A stretch of 64,000 nucleotides of DNA, taken from NCBI GenBank assembly GCA_050291245.1, contig JBNKJP010000023.1, positions 62,001-126,000 on the forward strand. Direction: 5' to 3'. The translations under genes were made by a program, and so were the position numbers. The first letter of the stretch is position 1. Every line of letters begins with the position of its first letter. This stretch comes from Thiodiazotropha sp050291245. Lineage in GTDB: Bacteria > Pseudomonadota > Gammaproteobacteria > Chromatiales > Chromatiaceae. Below are positions 9,509 to 18,265 of the stretch, one piece after another. Under the pieces are notes generated by a model. It was not told the DNA's origin and ran no database searches. It worked only from the letters and a program-made list of their open reading frames with translations.

Positions 9509-10140
9509 GGTTTCCCGTTCCTCTGTCGCTCGCGCCACCACAGGGCGAGTCCGCTCAATCCGACGATGTAGCCGATCCCGCCGAGGATGTCCCGGAGGCG
9601 GATCTGTTCTTCATAACTCGCCAGTGCTTCTCGCAAGGGACGTATCTGGTGTGCGACCGACAACTCGATCAGTTCTGTGGAGACCTGAGACGGTGTGGAT
9701 TGGGTTGCCACCGGAGAGGTTTCGGTCTGTGGTTTTGTACCCTCTGATGGCGCCATCGGCAGACTGGAACTGAACTCGTCCGCCTGTAAAGTCCAGCGGG
9801 CTACATGACCGTCCTGGGAATCGGCCACCACCTGGTAGGCCATCCGCCGATCGACCCGATAGCTGAAACGTCCTTCGTGATCCGGTTGCAGACGCGCCAC
9901 TTCGTGATCCGCCTCATCCATGATCTGCACCCGGGCGCCACTGGCCGGAGCGCCGCCCACAAAATAGACCTGGCCGCTTATCTGATCGCCCTCGGCGCTG
10001 GCGAAGACTTTCAGTTTATGCGCCCAGGCACAAGGACTGGTACCCAGAGCGATCAACAGGCAGATCAGAACCCAAATAGGAGTGGTGTCATTTCGCGGCT
10101 TGTCCGGATCGCTATCGTAAGATCTCTGGGGTTCAGCCAT
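9505..10140 (-). CDS. CbiL/NikL-like accessory component of the nickel transporter
   Basis: A 211-residue protein with an N-terminal hydrophobic segment ending CAWAHKLKVFA, a carboxypeptidase-regulatory or Ig-like periplasmic domain (GQVYFVGGAPASGARV), a Pro/Thr-rich linker and a C-terminal membrane helix (GYIVGLSGLALWW). This matches the additional NikL/CbiL subunit found between the M and Q genes in many ECF nickel transporters. The mature N-terminus would begin with His, possibly a metal ligand. ATG overlaps the cbiM end by 8 bp. The exact transport role of this family is not settled. Confidence 0.75.
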   Translation of the reverse strand: MAEPQRSYDSDPDKPRNDTTPIWVLICLLIALGTSPCAWAHKLKVFASAEGDQISGQVYFVGGAPASGARVQIMDEADHEVARLQPDHEGRFSYRVDRRMAYQVVADSQDGHVARWTLQADEFSSSLPMAPSEGTKPQTETSPVATQSTPSQVSTELIELSVAHQIRPLREALASYEEQIRLRDILGGIGYIVGLSGLALWWRERQRNGKP

Positions 10141-10768
10141 GGGGTGACTCCGAGGCTAGGTCTGTCCGGGTTTGCAGGAGTTCCGGGGCGACTCTGCAGA
10201 CGAATGAGAGGATCGCGCCGGTCACGGCGGACTCGACCACCGCCAACGGAAGGTAGGTAATGAGTATGATTTTCGCCGCGGGTAAGAAGTCCTGGCGGCT
10301 CAGGGCCAGGGAAAGGCAGACCATCAGACCGGTCAGGGCAACACCGAAGGCGCCCGCCAAGGCCCCGAGCTTGAAAGGATGGGAGACTTTGCCTTGCACC
10401 CGCCGGGTGCCAAAAAGCGCGGCACAGAACAGGGCCGGCAACGCCATATTCAGGGTATTGACCCCCAGTACCAGCAGGCCGCCATAACCGAAAAACACAG
10501 CCTGCAGCAGCAACGCCACGAGGATAGCCGGTACCGCGGCCCATCCCAGCACCATACCCATCAGTCCGTTGAGCAGAAGATGTACGCTGCTTGGGCCAAC
10601 CGGCACACTGATCAAGGACGAAACGAAGAACGCGGAGGAAAGCATGGCGGCCTGCGGGATGCGTTCATAGTCCAGTCGCCTCAGGGCGATCGCGATCAAA
10701 CCGGTACTCGCGATTGCTCCGCTGATCAGGACGGGCGCTGACAGGACACCATCGGGAATATGCGCCAT
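10133..10768 (-). CDS. cbiM: ECF-type nickel/cobalt transporter substrate-binding membrane protein (CbiM/NikM)
   Basis: S-component that binds Ni(II) or Co(II) through its N-terminus. The 211 residues have about seven hydrophobic segments and the conserved GPSSVHLLLNG loop with the metal-ligand His. The start is the internal ATG at 10768, giving MAHIPDGVL and preceded by AGAGAG. The longer frame from 10846 would bury the N-terminus the family needs free. Other members begin MHIPDG. Here Ala follows Met, so Met removal would give AHIPDG and put His back at position 2, the usual ligand spacing (inference). First of four coupled transporter genes. Confidence 0.92.
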   Translation of the reverse strand: MAHIPDGVLSAPVLISGAIASTGLIAIALRRLDYERIPQAAMLSSAFFVSSLISVPVGPSSVHLLLNGLMGMVLGWAAVPAILVALLLQAVFFGYGGLLVLGVNTLNMALPALFCAALFGTRRVQGKVSHPFKLGALAGAFGVALTGLMVCLSLALSRQDFLPAAKIILITYLPLAVVESAVTGAILSFVCRVAPELLQTRTDLASESPHG

Positions 10769-10947
10769 ATCTCTCTGCTCTCGGTACAACGCCACATCCC
10801 TGTGACGTGTGATAATTGAGAAAAACGTATGAACACTATAGACCACTCAGCACAGGATCTCACGTAACGGTTGACACAATCCCACCGCAGCGGCGAACTG
10901 TCCGCGGAAACCGTGATCTGCAAGTCAAAAGGCTTGGAGGAACCCGT
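10769..10947 (-). promoter_or_regulatory. Leader between the DUF4198 gene and cbiM with a NikR-like half-site
   Basis: A 179-bp gap upstream of cbiM. On the plus strand GTATGA occurs at 10827-10832, identical to one half of the E. coli NikR box. No matching TCATAC lies at the expected 16-bp spacing, so this is only a hint that cbiMLQO may have its own nickel-controlled promoter. Confidence 0.25.
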
Positions 10948-11727
10948 TCAGCGCATATCGTGCGTGTGAACCCAGATCAATCCTCCGAGTTCCACCGGTA
11001 CCGGGACACCCTGGGGGTTGGGTAAGGGTTTGTCTCCCTCAACCAGCGCCGCAAAGCCCCACCAGCCGGCCCTGGGCATGGCATAGTGGAAGACTCCTTC
11101 CCGGTCGGCCTTGATCACCTGGGTGATGTAGGGATCGGCGGGTGGCGTGATACTTCCGTCGTTGCGCCATTCCACCTCCACTTCCGCATAGGGTACGGGT
11201 TGGCCACCATGCTTGACGATCCCGCTGAACAGGTTACCGGTCCACAATCCGTAGGGACGGGTCAGGGGTACGATTTCAACCGGTAGACCCAACTCCCGAT
11301 CCCAGCCTGTTTCAGCGCCGAATGCATCGACGACGACCTTGGCGTAGTGGATGATCATCACCCCTTCGGCCGGCTCCCAATAGGGGGCGGGTTCGAGGTA
11401 GAAACTGTAGTCGCCGGGTTGGGTGATTTTGTATTGGGCCTGATAGGCGGTCTTGCCCTGACGTTGAATGGGCTGCAGTTGCGCTTTGAGATCGATATCG
11501 CCCTTGGGTCCGACGACCCCGAACCGGGCCGGTTCGCCCATGGGCATGACCGGCCCCCCCTCCATGGGGTGGGTGAAGGTCAACGACAGGCCGATCCGGG
11601 ACCCGCTCTCCTGGGTCAGGATGTCATGATCGGGTATCAGTTCCTGAAAATGGGCATATGCCGGGTTGGCGAGGAGTGCGGCTCCCAGCAGCAGCCAGGG
11701 CTGAGCGTCGAAGGTTGCGGGTCTCAT
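10948..11727 (-). CDS. DUF4198 periplasmic protein, NikK-like nickel transport component
   Basis: A 259-residue exported protein of the DUF4198 family, which recurs beside ECF nickel transporters and is predicted to bind metal in the periplasm. The signal peptide runs to NPAYA, so the mature protein starts HFQELIPD, with His first. Two further His residues (HTHDMR) end the protein. ATG 11727 is chosen over an upstream ATG at 11811 because AGAGGAAAG precedes it and it gives a clean signal peptide. It lies between nikR and cbiM on the same strand, which supports a nickel role. Confidence 0.8.
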   Translation of the reverse strand: MRPATFDAQPWLLLGAALLANPAYAHFQELIPDHDILTQESGSRIGLSLTFTHPMEGGPVMPMGEPARFGVVGPKGDIDLKAQLQPIQRQGKTAYQAQYKITQPGDYSFYLEPAPYWEPAEGVMIIHYAKVVVDAFGAETGWDRELGLPVEIVPLTRPYGLWTGNLFSGIVKHGGQPVPYAEVEVEWRNDGSITPPADPYITQVIKADREGVFHYAMPRAGWWGFAALVEGDKPLPNPQGVPVPVELGGLIWVHTHDMR

Positions 11728-11815
11728 GGGCTTTCCTCTGCGACAGTATGAAGAATTATTAATAATTATGATTTTCTTCCAAAGTCTAACTCGTATAACC
11801 GGGTTCGGCAATCGG
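11728..11815 (-). promoter_or_regulatory. AT-rich palindromic operator/promoter candidate upstream of the DUF4198 gene
   Basis: The 88 bp between nikR and the DUF4198 gene contain a perfect 14-bp palindrome AATTATTAATAATT (11754-11767) flanked on one side by GTATGA (11746-11751), which matches an E. coli NikR half-site. Position upstream of nickel uptake genes and downstream of nikR makes it a plausible NikR operator. The spacing does not fit the E. coli consensus. Confidence 0.35.
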
Positions 11816-12283
11816 TCAGGTATGCGGTGAATGGTGAGAATGGGCGTGTTTTGTCTGTCCGTGAGAATGTTTGCTGTCTTCTACATCAACCGGTACCAGG
11901 TAGAGTTTGCCATGCCGCACCCCGGGGCGTGAGATCACCGAGTCGGCAAACTCGCGTACCTGGTGGATACTCCCCATCACGACTACGGTTTCAAGGCAAT
12001 TGTCGTGGTCCAGATGGACATGCAACGTGGAAATGGCCAGATCATGGTGATCATGCTGAACCTGGGTCAGACGCCGGGACAACTCCCGCTCCTCATGGTT
12101 GTAGATATAGGTCAGGGTACCCACGCACTCCCCCTCGGAATGCTGTTCCAATCGTTCCGATTCCAGTTTTTGCCGAATCAGATCGCGGATGGCTTCGGAG
12201 CGGTTATGGTAACCGTGCGCCGAGGTAAAACGGTCGAAACCCTCGGCGAGGGCCGAATCCAGGGATATGGTGATGCGCTCCAT
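11816..12283 (-). CDS. nikR: Nickel-responsive transcriptional regulator NikR
   Basis: Ribbon-helix-helix repressor that shuts down nickel uptake when Ni(II) is bound. The 155 residues begin with the RHH segment MERITISLDSALAEGFDRF and HNRSEAIRDLIR. The ACT-like metal domain has the ligand set in HDHHDL, THVH-like STLHVHLDHDNC (two His plus Cys). The family is usually about 130-140 residues. The extra C-terminus is His-rich (KHSHGQTKHAHSHHSPH) and may add metal binding. TAGGAG lies correctly before the ATG. It heads the nickel cassette and probably controls it. Confidence 0.95.
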   Translation of the reverse strand: MERITISLDSALAEGFDRFTSAHGYHNRSEAIRDLIRQKLESERLEQHSEGECVGTLTYIYNHEERELSRRLTQVQHDHHDLAISTLHVHLDHDNCLETVVVMGSIHQVREFADSVISRPGVRHGKLYLVPVDVEDSKHSHGQTKHAHSHHSPHT

Positions 12284-12435
12284 GATCGACTCCTAAAGTT
12301 TTCAGGCAGCCCAATGAAACACCATATCAGGGTGGGTGGCCATGGGGAATTCTATCGATCAGAAAAGGTTTTGTGCTAGGTAGTTCGCCGACAACGTGGT
12401 AGCCTTGGTGGCTTTTATTCATTTTTCAAACACCC

Positions 12436-13710
12436 ATGGCCAAGCAGATCCAAGCCATTCGCGGGATGAAAGACATCCTGCCGCAACAGTCACCCCTTTG
12501 GCAGTTCCTCGAAGATCGGGTTCGGTCGGTCCTGACCCGCTACGGGTATAGCGAAATCCGCATGCCCATCCTCGAGATGACCGAACTGTTCAAACGCTCG
12601 ATCGGCGAGGTGACGGATATCGTCGAAAAGGAGATGTACACTTTTGAGGATCGTAATGGCGACAGCCTGACCCTGCGTCCCGAGGGAACCGCGGGTTGTG
12701 TGCGCGCCGGACTCGAGAACGGTCTCATCTTCAATCAGGTGCAGCGTCTCTGGTATCAGGGCCCCATGTTCCGTCATGAGCGACCGCAGAAGGGGCGCTA
12801 TCGGCAGTTCCAGCAGATCGGTGCCGAGACCTTCGGCATGAACGGACCGGATATCGACCTGGAATTGATCCTCATCACTGCGCGGATCTGGAAGGAACTG
12901 GGACTGCAGGGACTGGAATTGCAACTCAATACCCTGGGCACCTCGGAAGAACGGGCCCGCTACCGGGAACAGCTGGTGGCCTATTTCGAGCAGTCTCGGG
13001 AACACCTGGATGAGGACAGCCAGCGCAGGCTCACCAGCAATCCCCTGCGGATTCTCGATAGCAAGAACCCCGAGATGGCGGAGTTGATCGCTGAGGCGCC
13101 CTCCCTGATGGAACATCTGGGCGAGGAATCCCGGGATCATTTCGAACGCCTCTGCCAGGGGTTGCAGGGGGCCGGGGTGGCCTATGTGCTGAATCCGCGT
13201 CTGGTGCGCGGTCTGGATTACTACAACCGGACCGTGTTCGAATGGGTCACCCATCAGCTCGGGGCCCAGGGAACGGTCTGCGCCGGTGGGCGATATGACG
13301 GCCTGGTGCAACAGCTGGGTGGTCGGGAGAGCGCCGCGGTGGGGTTCGCCATGGGGGTGGAGCGCTTGATTGCCCTGCTGGAAGAGACGGCGATCATGGA
13401 ACATCTGCCGCTCCCGCACGTCTATTTGGTGACCCAGGGCGAGGCGGCGACCCGGGAAGGCATGTTGCTGGCGGAGCGTCTGCGCGATCGCCTGCCGCAA
13501 CTGCGACTGATCGTCCACTGTGGCGGCGGCAGTTTCAAAAGTCAGATGAAAAAGGCGGACAAAAGCCAGGCCGCCTATGCCCTGATCCTGGGCGATGAAG
13601 AACTGGCGCGAAATGAAATCGGCCTCAAACCCCTGCGGGGTGGGGAGCAGCAGGCTTTGCCGATCGCGGAACTCGAGAGCGTTCTGGCGCAGCAGGTGCT
13701 GGCGGATTAA
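12436..13710 (+). CDS. hisS: Histidyl-tRNA synthetase
   Basis: Class II aminoacyl-tRNA synthetase charging tRNA-His. The 424 residues show RGMKDILP at the N-terminus, motif 2 (MFRHERPQKGRYRQF), the histidine-specific LVRGLDYYNRT and AGGRYDGL boxes, motif 3 around GVERL, and an anticodon-binding C-terminal domain. Length equals the E. coli enzyme. It begins the second half of the conserved hisS-yfgM-bamB-der block. Confidence 0.97.
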   Translation: MAKQIQAIRGMKDILPQQSPLWQFLEDRVRSVLTRYGYSEIRMPILEMTELFKRSIGEVTDIVEKEMYTFEDRNGDSLTLRPEGTAGCVRAGLENGLIFNQVQRLWYQGPMFRHERPQKGRYRQFQQIGAETFGMNGPDIDLELILITARIWKELGLQGLELQLNTLGTSEERARYREQLVAYFEQSREHLDEDSQRRLTSNPLRILDSKNPEMAELIAEAPSLMEHLGEESRDHFERLCQGLQGAGVAYVLNPRLVRGLDYYNRTVFEWVTHQLGAQGTVCAGGRYDGLVQQLGGRESAAVGFAMGVERLIALLEETAIMEHLPLPHVYLVTQGEAATREGMLLAERLRDRLPQLRLIVHCGGGSFKSQMKKADKSQAAYALILGDEELARNEIGLKPLRGGEQQALPIAELESVLAQQVLAD

Positions 13711-13743
13711 TAATAGATTTATCGAATCGAGTGGGAATCACCA

Positions 13744-14376
13744 ATGAGCGTATACGAGACAGAAGAAGAACAGGTCGAGGCCATAAAGAAATGGTGGAAG
13801 GAGAATGGCACCTCGGTCGTGGCCGGGCTGGTTCTTGGCCTGAGCGGCGTGTTTGGCTGGCAGGCCTGGGGTAACTACCAGGAGCGCATCGGCGCCGAGG
13901 CCTCGGTGGGCTTCAGCCAGATGCTCAACGCGGTACAGGGCAGTGATACCGAATCGGCGCGGAAACAGGCCGAACTGCTGGAGAAGAACTATGACGGTAC
14001 CGCCTATGCGGTATTCGGCGGATTGGCCGAGGCGCGTCTGTTGCTGGACGGGGATGACCGGGCCGCGGCCAAGGCAAAACTCGCGTCGGTGATCAAGCAG
14101 GCGCAGGATCCGAGTCTGGTTCGCCTGGCGCGCCTCAATCTGGCGAGAATTCTGCTTGACGAGGGTGCTTATGATGAAGCCTCGAAGCTTGTGGCCGGTG
14201 ACGCCGGGGAGTTCAAAGGCGAATATACGGTGCTCCGTGGCGATATCGCCCTGGCCAACGGGGACAAGGCCGCGGCTGCCGAGGCCTACACCCAGGCCAT
14301 GGCCGAGGAGGTGGGAGACCGGGCCCTGTTGCAGATGAAGCTGGATGACCTGGCGGTCGAACAGACCCGGAGCTGA
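13744..14376 (+). CDS. yfgM: YfgM-family ancillary SecYEG translocon subunit
   Basis: Inner-membrane protein with a short cytoplasmic N-terminus (about 25 residues, acidic), one membrane helix (VVAGLVLGLSGVFGWQAW) and a periplasmic TPR-like helical domain to residue 210. The family interacts with SecYEG and the periplasmic chaperone PpiD. It sits 33 bp after hisS and directly before bamB, the conserved order. Function is from family knowledge, not from catalytic residues. Confidence 0.88.
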   Translation: MSVYETEEEQVEAIKKWWKENGTSVVAGLVLGLSGVFGWQAWGNYQERIGAEASVGFSQMLNAVQGSDTESARKQAELLEKNYDGTAYAVFGGLAEARLLLDGDDRAAAKAKLASVIKQAQDPSLVRLARLNLARILLDEGAYDEASKLVAGDAGEFKGEYTVLRGDIALANGDKAAAAEAYTQAMAEEVGDRALLQMKLDDLAVEQTRS

Positions 14377-14377
14377 G

Positions 14378-15535
14378 ATGAAGCACCGGGCACTCTGGCC
14401 GTTACCCTTGTTGCTGCTGATGACCGGCTGCAGTCTGTTTTCCGGCAAGGACAATACGGATCCTCCTTCGGAGCTGGTCGAACTGAAGAATACCCTGAAG
14501 ATCGAAACACTCTGGGATGAGGGCTTTGAAGGCGCGGAAGGTGCCCAGCTGAAACTCAAACCCGCCTACAAGGAAGGCATTCTCTACCTGGCGGAGCCCT
14601 CCGGAGAGGTCTCCGCCGTGGACGCGGAGCACGGCGAAACCCTCTGGTCGGTGGATCTTGAGTCACCCCTTAGCGGTGGTCCCGGTGTGGGCGAGGGTAT
14701 TCTTGCACTGGGCAGCCTGGAGGCCGATCTGGTCGTGTTGAACGCGACCGACGGATCCGAGCGGTGGCGAAAACGGGTCGGCAGCGAAGTGCTTTCAAGT
14801 CCCGCGGTACGCGGCGGCTACGTGGTGTGCCGAACCGCCGATGGGGGTGTTGCGGCCTACACCACTGATTCGGGTGAGCAGCGCTGGCTCTATGATCGCA
14901 GTGTGCCGGTCCTCTCTCTCAGAGGCGACAGTTCGCCGCTGATCGGAGAGTCCCGGGTGATCTCGGGCTTTGCCGGCGGCAAGTTGATCGCCCTGACCCT
15001 GGAATCGGGACTGGTGACCTGGGAGGCAGAGATCTCCGTGCCCCAGGGCAGAACCGAGCTGGAGCGTGTGGTGGATATCGACGCGGATCCGAAGCTGGTG
15101 GAAGGCACGGTCTACGTCGCAGCGTTCCAGGGTGACGTGGCGGCCGTTTCCGAATCCAGCGGAGTGGTGCTGTGGCGCCGCAAACTCTCCTCTCACGCCG
15201 GGTTGGATGCCAACTGGCGGAGTCTGTACGTGACCGATGCGAATGACCATGTCTGGGCCCTGGACGCCAGCAATGGGGCCACTCTCTGGCAGCAGAAGGC
15301 GTTGCATGCCCGGCGTCTCACCGCCCCGGCCATCGTAGGTGAGTATCTGGTGGTTGGCGACCTGGAGGGTTATGTGCACTGGCTGTCCCAGGATGACGGG
15401 CGTCAACTCGCGAGGATCAAGGTCGGCAGTGATCCGATTCGCTACAAACCCTTGGTCGCGAACGATGTGGTCTATATCCTGGACGATGGGGGTACCCTGA
15501 CCGCTTTGCAGGCCCATCCCATCGAAACCGAGTAA
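14378..15535 (+). CDS. bamB: Outer membrane protein assembly factor BamB
   Basis: Lipoprotein subunit of the BAM complex that inserts beta-barrel proteins. The 385 residues start with a lipoprotein signal ending in LLMTGC, then carry eight-bladed PQQ-type propeller repeats (for example VDAEHGETLWSVDLE, NATDGSERWRK, DASNGATLWQQ). The frame extends 33 bp upstream into yfgM, but ATG 14378 gives the proper signal peptide and lies one base after the yfgM stop. Standard length. Confidence 0.95.
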   Translation: MKHRALWPLPLLLLMTGCSLFSGKDNTDPPSELVELKNTLKIETLWDEGFEGAEGAQLKLKPAYKEGILYLAEPSGEVSAVDAEHGETLWSVDLESPLSGGPGVGEGILALGSLEADLVVLNATDGSERWRKRVGSEVLSSPAVRGGYVVCRTADGGVAAYTTDSGEQRWLYDRSVPVLSLRGDSSPLIGESRVISGFAGGKLIALTLESGLVTWEAEISVPQGRTELERVVDIDADPKLVEGTVYVAAFQGDVAAVSESSGVVLWRRKLSSHAGLDANWRSLYVTDANDHVWALDASNGATLWQQKALHARRLTAPAIVGEYLVVGDLEGYVHWLSQDDGRQLARIKVGSDPIRYKPLVANDVVYILDDGGTLTALQAHPIETE

Positions 15536-15540
15536 CCCTG

Positions 15541-16929
15541 ATGCTACCTGTTATCGCTCTGGTCGGGCGTCCCAATGTGGGGAAATCCACTCTGTTCAAC
15601 CGGCTCACCCGCAGTCGGGATGCCCTGGTCGCGGATCAGCCGGGTCTGACCCGGGATCGAAAATACGGCACGGGTAAGCTCGGCAAACATCCCTACGTGG
15701 TGGTGGATACCGGTGGCATCAGCGGCGACGAAGTGGGAATCGAAGCCCTGATGGTACAGCAGGTCCAGCAGGCCATCGGGGAAGCGGACCACATCCTGTT
15801 TCTGCTCGACGCCAGAGAGGGTTGCACCGGAGGTGACGAAATCATCGCCCAGGCGCTACGGCGAACCGGCAAGCCGGTGACCCTGGCCATCAACAAAAGC
15901 GAGGGCCTCGATGAAACCCTGGCGGTGAGCGATTTTTTCCGTCTGGGACTGGGGGAACCCCGAGCCATCGCGGCGGTTCATGGGCGCGGTGTGAGACATC
16001 TGATCGATGATGTACTGGCACAGATGCCCCCGCCGGAGACTGATATCGCAGAGGAAGACAAAGGCATTCAGATCGCGGTGGTCGGGCGTCCCAACGTGGG
16101 CAAATCCACCCTGGTCAACCGTCTGCTCGGTGAGGAGCGGGTGGTGGCCTTCGACCAGCCCGGCACCACCCGGGACAGCATCTACGTACCCATGGAGCGC
16201 AACGGCACCCGCTACACCCTGATCGATACCGCCGGAGTGCGGCGCCGGGCCCGGATCAAGGAGGCGATCGAGAAGTTCAGCATCATCAAGACCCTGCAAT
16301 CGATCCAGGAAGCCAATGTGGTGATGCTGGTGCTGGATGCCCAGCAGGAGATCGGTGAACAGGATGCGACCCTGGCGGGACACGTGCTCGAAAGCGGCCG
16401 CGCACTCATTCTGGTGGTGAATAAGTGGGACGGGCTCGAGTCGGATCAACGGGAGTGGATCAAGGAGGAGATCGAGCGCAAGCTGCCGTTTCTGAAATTC
16501 GCCCGCCGCCATTTCATCTCCGCTTTGCACGGTTCCGGCGTCGGTGATCTGTTTGATCTGGTGGACCAGGTCTACAAAAGCGCGATGAGCAAACTCTCGA
16601 CCCCGGAGCTGACCCGGATTCTGGAGATTCTGGTTCAGGAGCACCAACCGCCGCTGGTCAACGGCCGGCGGATCAAGCTGCGCTATGCCCACCAGGGCGG
16701 CAAGAACCCTCCCCTGATCGTGATTCACGGTAACCAGACCGAGCAGGTGCCGGACGGCTACAAACGCTACCTGATCACCCGGTTTCGGACCGCGCTCAAA
16801 CTCAAGGGTACGCCGATTCGCCTCGAGTTCCGCTCCGGCGACAATCCCTATGAGGGTAAGCGCAACAAACTCACCAAACGCCAGGTACAGAAGCGACAGC
16901 GGTTGAAGCGCTTCGTCACGCGCAAATAA
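15541..16929 (+). CDS. der: Ribosome biogenesis GTPase Der (EngA)
   Basis: GTPase with two tandem G domains needed for 50S subunit maturation. GRPNVGKST occurs near residue 8 and again near 181, each followed by its own DTGG or DTAG switch and NKxD motifs (NKSE in the first, NKWD in the second). A KH-like C-terminal domain follows from about 360 with a basic tail. 462 residues, normal. It starts 5 bp after bamB. The first-domain NKSE in place of NKxD is common in this family. Confidence 0.96.
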   Translation: MLPVIALVGRPNVGKSTLFNRLTRSRDALVADQPGLTRDRKYGTGKLGKHPYVVVDTGGISGDEVGIEALMVQQVQQAIGEADHILFLLDAREGCTGGDEIIAQALRRTGKPVTLAINKSEGLDETLAVSDFFRLGLGEPRAIAAVHGRGVRHLIDDVLAQMPPPETDIAEEDKGIQIAVVGRPNVGKSTLVNRLLGEERVVAFDQPGTTRDSIYVPMERNGTRYTLIDTAGVRRRARIKEAIEKFSIIKTLQSIQEANVVMLVLDAQQEIGEQDATLAGHVLESGRALILVVNKWDGLESDQREWIKEEIERKLPFLKFARRHFISALHGSGVGDLFDLVDQVYKSAMSKLSTPELTRILEILVQEHQPPLVNGRRIKLRYAHQGGKNPPLIVIHGNQTEQVPDGYKRYLITRFRTALKLKGTPIRLEFRSGDNPYEGKRNKLTKRQVQKRQRLKRFVTRK

Positions 16930-16942
16930 CGAGGCTTGTCTC

Positions 16943-18235
16943 ATGTCCCAGGGGTCAGATGGCGACGAGTCACGGACGCGTCGGCTGCAACGGGCGGGAA
17001 TAGATCGACTGGACCCCGCCCAACGGGCGTTCCTGCAACACCAGTCCGAGAAGTATCGCTTCACCTTCCAGGAGCTGCATCAGCTGTGTGACATGGCGGT
17101 GGATCTGGCGATGTGGGGGGAGGGAAGCCTGGCGTCCGCCTGGCCTACCGAGGCCGTACCGGCAAGTGCGCCAAAGCAGCAACGCCAATGGCTTCTCGAA
17201 CGGGTGCGAAAGCATTGGCAGACGCTTCGGGAGCAGCCCAATCACTATCCTGAGATTCCCCTGACACCACCCCGAGCGGAGCAGCGTATCCAGCGGGTCA
17301 ATGTGGTTAGGGAACGCCTCGGACTGGGCACCTGTCCGGTGGCATCACCACGAACCCGCTGCTGTAACCTTCTGACCCTGGACGCGGTGGAAAACTGCGG
17401 CTTCGACTGCAGCTATTGCAGTATCCAGTCCTTCTATCACGGCGATGAGGTGCGCTTCGACGGGAAATTCGCGCAAAAGCTGGAACGGCTGCAACTCGAT
17501 CCCGAACAGTGCTATCACATCGGCACCGGTCAATCCTCCGACTCACTGATGTGGGGTAACCAGGGGGGCATCCTGGAGGCCCTGTTCGCGTTTGCCCGGC
17601 GCTATCCCAATGTGATCCTGGAACTGAAGACCAAATCGAAGAACATCGCCTACCTGTTACAGCAGGATGTGCCACCCAATGTTCTATGTACCTGGTCACT
17701 GAACACCCCGACCCTGATTGCTCACGAAGAGCATCTGACCGCGTCCCTGGATGAACGGCTCGGTGCGGCGCGACGCCTGGCGGACAAGGGTGTTCGGGTG
17801 GGGTTTCATCTGCATCCGATGATTCACTACGATGCCTGGCAGGAAGACTACGGTGAATTGCTGCGCCGACTCACCGCCCTGTTCACCCCCAGTGAAGTGG
17901 TACTGGTCTCCCTGGGCACCCTCACCTACATCAAACCGGTGATCAAACAACTGCGCAACCGGCCGGGATTCCACAGTAAGATCCTGCAGATGCCCCTGGT
18001 CGAGAGCGACGGCAAGCTCTCCTATCCGAAAACCGTCAAGGAGATGATGTTTCGTTTTGCCTACCAGGGACTTGAGGCCTGGCACGATGAGGTTTTTTTC
18101 TATCTGTGCATGGAAAACCACGATCTGTGGCAGCGCGTATTCGGTTTCGAATATGCCTCCAATCAGGCACTGGAAACGGCTATGAAAAACGCCTATATGG
18201 GGAAAATCTGGCGTAGCGGGGGAGCTGAGGCGTGA
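16943..18235 (+). CDS. Spore photoproduct lyase-like radical SAM protein
   Basis: A 430-residue radical SAM protein with the cluster motif CGFDCSYC (Cys152, Cys156, Cys159), followed by SIQSFYHG and later YHIGTGQSSDSL, ELKTKSKN and WSLNTP, strings typical of the SPL family. In Bacillus this family repairs the thymine spore photoproduct. In a non-sporing proteobacterium the substrate is unknown, so a DNA-repair role is only analogy. The N-terminal 130 residues are a helical extension. GAGG precedes the ATG, 13 bp after der, so it may be co-transcribed with der. Confidence 0.75.
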   Translation: MSQGSDGDESRTRRLQRAGIDRLDPAQRAFLQHQSEKYRFTFQELHQLCDMAVDLAMWGEGSLASAWPTEAVPASAPKQQRQWLLERVRKHWQTLREQPNHYPEIPLTPPRAEQRIQRVNVVRERLGLGTCPVASPRTRCCNLLTLDAVENCGFDCSYCSIQSFYHGDEVRFDGKFAQKLERLQLDPEQCYHIGTGQSSDSLMWGNQGGILEALFAFARRYPNVILELKTKSKNIAYLLQQDVPPNVLCTWSLNTPTLIAHEEHLTASLDERLGAARRLADKGVRVGFHLHPMIHYDAWQEDYGELLRRLTALFTPSEVVLVSLGTLTYIKPVIKQLRNRPGFHSKILQMPLVESDGKLSYPKTVKEMMFRFAYQGLEAWHDEVFFYLCMENHDLWQRVFGFEYASNQALETAMKNAYMGKIWRSGGAEA

Positions 18236-18265
18236 ACGCCTGATGCCTTGGTTTTGTCGTCCATG

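Noticed and set aside
11746..11773. Full E. coli-type NikR box (GTATGA-N16-TCATAC)
   Set aside because: Only the GTATGA half is present. Sixteen bases on, the sequence is ATGATT. Kept as a low-confidence operator region only.
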